Assembly: GCA_034698045.1 (NCBI GenBank)
Contig: JAQGAU010001281.1
Span: 1-20,124, forward strand
Origin: Paramacrobiotus richtersi
Lineage: Eukaryota > Tardigrada > Eutardigrada > Parachela > Macrobiotidae
DNA: 20,124 bases
Reading direction: 5' to 3'
The notes under the pieces are model-generated. The model did not search any database. It saw only the letters and a list, made by a program, of their open reading frames with translations, and was not told the DNA's origin. This document shows positions 18,440 through 20,124 of the stretch, one piece after another. The translations under genes were made by a program, and so were the position numbers. Position 1 is the first letter of the stretch; every line of letters begins with the position of its first letter.

Positions 18440-18975
18440 AGGCTTACAAGAAAGAGCTGATAGTCGTACATATTTCGATGTGTTGATTTTACTGTTGTTT
18501 AGTATTTATTGACAGTATCAATGCAGTACTTCGTGCTTTATTCTGCCATTATCTTGCTCAGACCCGTTCCGGGCTGAAACTGCATTTCGACAGTCGCAAG
18601 ACTGTCGTTTGCCAGATTCGTACGGAAAGATTGTGCATTGCATCCCATTGAAGCGCTTGTTAAGATGATGCTACGTTTATTCCCATTAACAAACTGGACT
18701 GAACTAAAGCAGGGTAGCTGGCCCAGTTTGTGTTCTAGTGCGTGTTCAAAAGAGAAGTTTGATACGGACAGGTGCTATTCCTGATAAATTCTGTTGTCCG
18801 GTTTTCTTGTCAAATAAATTTAGTTGTGGTAGTAGTGCCCCTTTTGGCAACAGTAGCGTGGTAAACGATAACGGACCAACACAACGTTTGAATTCAGTTT
18901 AGACTAACATTTTGACAAGTATTACGAGTTCCGCGTAGTCCGTACTGTAGGCTGCAATTACAGCAACTGCACGTT
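18440..18975 (-). repeat. Family copy E, best preserved
   Basis: About 530 bp is closely similar to copy B. The 61-nt core lies at 18567-18627. On the minus strand 18774-18538 is open for 78 codons without an early Met. It reads HLSVSNFSFEHALEHKLGQL, then FVNGNKRSIILTSASMGCNA, then FRTNLANDSLATVEMQFQ and a short end KIMAE. An acceptor-like GGAATAG precedes it. Further upstream the VIVYH word seen in A and B recurs. No known domain is recognised and no terminal repeats are seen. It abuts the 5' end of the candidate gene at 17605-18403. Confidence 0.7.
18538..18774 (-). CDS. Unknown-family conserved open frame in copy E
   Basis: This is the longest intact reading of the five-copy family. Parts of the same segment are recovered in copies A, B, C and D in the same register around the core, with differences that are largely synonymous (AAC/AAT, GAT/GAC, AGT/AGC, CAG/CAA, TTA/CTG), which points to past selection on protein. 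In A, C and D a TCTG|GTYAA-type donor follows the LATVEMQFQ word, so the segment may be an internal exon ending there rather than at the stop. The function is unknown; host gene family and uncharacterised mobile element are both possible. Confidence 0.45.
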   Translation of the reverse strand, partial: HLSVSNFSFEHALEHKLGQLPCFSSVQFVNGNKRSIILTSASMGCNAQSFRTNLANDSLATVEMQFQPGTGLSKIMAE

Positions 18976-19988
18976 GTCACATCTTTTACCGTTCGAGGAC
19001 CGCGAATATCGAATCGAGACGAAATTTGTAAGCAGTGAAATCGAACTTCCTACGGCGAAAGAAGTATATCTTGGCGTATCGAACTCGTTCGAGATAAGTT
19101 CTGCGCGTAATCAGTACTAATCACGAATCTTGAGTGTGTTACATTTTTTGAATTTGAGAAACATTACAAACACCGGTACCTTAGCTCTTCTTGCCGAAAT
19201 CAGTGCATTTCATGTTGATCTCACGATCTGTTTCATGGTTGCTCAAGAATGGCTACCTGCCGGAAGTCGAAGGGTTATCGAGCACGATGCCACTGTAACC
19301 CCTGGACTTAATCAAAAATCTGGTTGGTCCCCAGACAGCACTGGGCTAATCCCAAAAGTGTTGCTATGTTTCGAGTCTTCCGACGCTGTGTAGCGTACGA
19401 TCGACTCGCTGGCCCGACTGTTATCCCGAAATACGTCAGACAAGCTTGTCGGCGATCAAACGCATACATTATTGACTGCGTGATGGTATACTGTTCGTCA
19501 TATACAGAGCTGAATCAGTAATCGAGCACGGCTGTGATGCAAGTGCTTACTTTTAGTTCTGCATCACATTTTTAAAAATTTCCGACATTGGTTCCATACC
19601 CATATACGGCATGTACTGTATGCGTCAAACCGTAGCGACGGTAGCACGGACTTTGACTGTATGCTTTTGTGTCCCATCGCCGCACGGCCGCAGCCTGACA
19701 CTTGTTAACAGCCGATAAAGCAAACATCATTACGCATGCATTGGTACCTGTTGGCTCAAACTCTTATCGCTGTTTGACAGTGCTCGCATAAATCTGTGAT
19801 AAAGTCTGTGCTTAATCAGTGAGTGAGTCCGCCGATGTAAACACTGTCAACACAATGTGCTAACCCGGCATCCACTCCACACTTAACGTTACCGCATAGT
19901 CTAACGAGAACTACGATAGCTTGCCGATGATTGCAGATGATCGTACTTTTGCACACCTTTTACAATCACCGTACCGCTCAAGCTGAAA
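18976..19988. other. Upstream region of the kinase gene; no other gene supported
   Basis: A plus-strand open frame at 19130-19393 and another at 19324-19521 have no recognised motif. A near-palindrome TATCGAACTCGTTCGAGATA lies at about 19077-19096. The last few hundred bases should hold the promoter and 5' UTR of the kinase gene; no TATA box is evident. Confidence 0.4.
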
Positions 19989-20124
19989 ATGGAATCAGAA
20001 AAGACGAATGTTATAACTTTTGGCAGTACCTGTCAATATAAGTTGGGAACCTACATAGCAAGAGGAGGATTCGGTATTGTACGTATAGCCAGCATCAGTG
20101 ATCGTGGCGATTACACTGGAAAAG
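19989..20124 (+). CDS. VRK-like protein kinase, N-terminal exon (partial)
   Basis: The ATG at 19989 opens 45 codons that run off the window. Residues 17-35 read YKLGTYIARGGFGIVRIAS, the first strands and glycine-rich ATP-binding loop of a protein kinase. The I-x-x-G-G-F-G loop preceded by a Y/W-K-L-G strand is typical of the vaccinia-related kinase (VRK) branch of the CK1 group, nuclear Ser/Thr kinases acting on chromatin and BAF. The first loop Gly is Ala here (IARGGFG rather than IGxGGFG). The catalytic Lys, HRD-type and DFG-type motifs lie beyond the edge. The frame ends ...YTGK with a G that could begin AAG|donor. The start is the only ATG in frame and there is no upstream coding. A CK1/TTBK-type kinase is the alternative. 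Confidence 0.7.
   Translation, partial: MESEKTNVITFGSTCQYKLGTYIARGGFGIVRIASISDRGDYTGK

Noticed and set aside
1-20124. CRISPR arrays, prophage, insertion sequences, rRNA or tRNA genes
   Set aside because: No regularly spaced direct repeats, no bacterial gene signals and no recognisable rRNA or tRNA sequence were found on either strand.

Overview
This is animal (metazoan) genomic DNA. I see no prokaryotic operons or ribosome binding sites. By eye the GC content is in the mid-40s percent. Coding stretches are broken by very short GT..AG introns of about 35-105 bp. A compact-intron worm such as a Trichuris-like nematode or a flatworm would fit, but the species cannot be fixed from the sequence.

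Almost all coding signal is on the minus strand. Read from high to low coordinates it comprises: a candidate gene at 17605-18403 (weak RhoGEF PH / ECT2-tail resemblance); an eIF3g-type zinc knuckle exon at 16679-16897; an acidic, Ser-rich exon pair at 13411-13865; a Myb/SANT-like candidate at 11953-12555; an unrecognised open frame at 11396-11635; a CCHC zinc-knuckle frame at 8531-8830 with a second open frame overlapping its end; the best supported gene, six exons at 5824-7124, encoding a proline-rich / Arg-rich / acidic-Ser protein of about 346 residues; and an unrecognised multi-exon candidate at 2959-3640. On the plus strand the first 45 codons of a VRK-like protein kinase begin at 19989 and run off the right edge. 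A weaker plus-strand open frame lies at 13985-14296.

Between these genes are five diverged copies (A-E, near 500, 4050, 9480, 14550 and 18600) of one unnamed sequence family, all in the same orientation. Each carries a 61-nt core with no length change. Read on the minus strand the core gives a protein segment close to FRTKLANDSLATVEMQFQ, with many synonymous differences between copies. Further blocks shared by copies B, C and D lie at 4860-5030, 10687-11040 and 15153-15550. The family looks like an old tandem gene family or an unknown repeat. I recognise no domain in it, most copies look broken, and this is the main novel item in the window.

The rest is intergenic or intronic DNA: an AT-rich tract (9789-10020), a CA-rich simple repeat (12874-12932), a fold-back element (8163-8326) and a pre-miRNA-like hairpin (13318-13378). 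Exon joins other than those of the 5824-7124 gene are tentative, because short GT/AG pairs are easy to find by chance.
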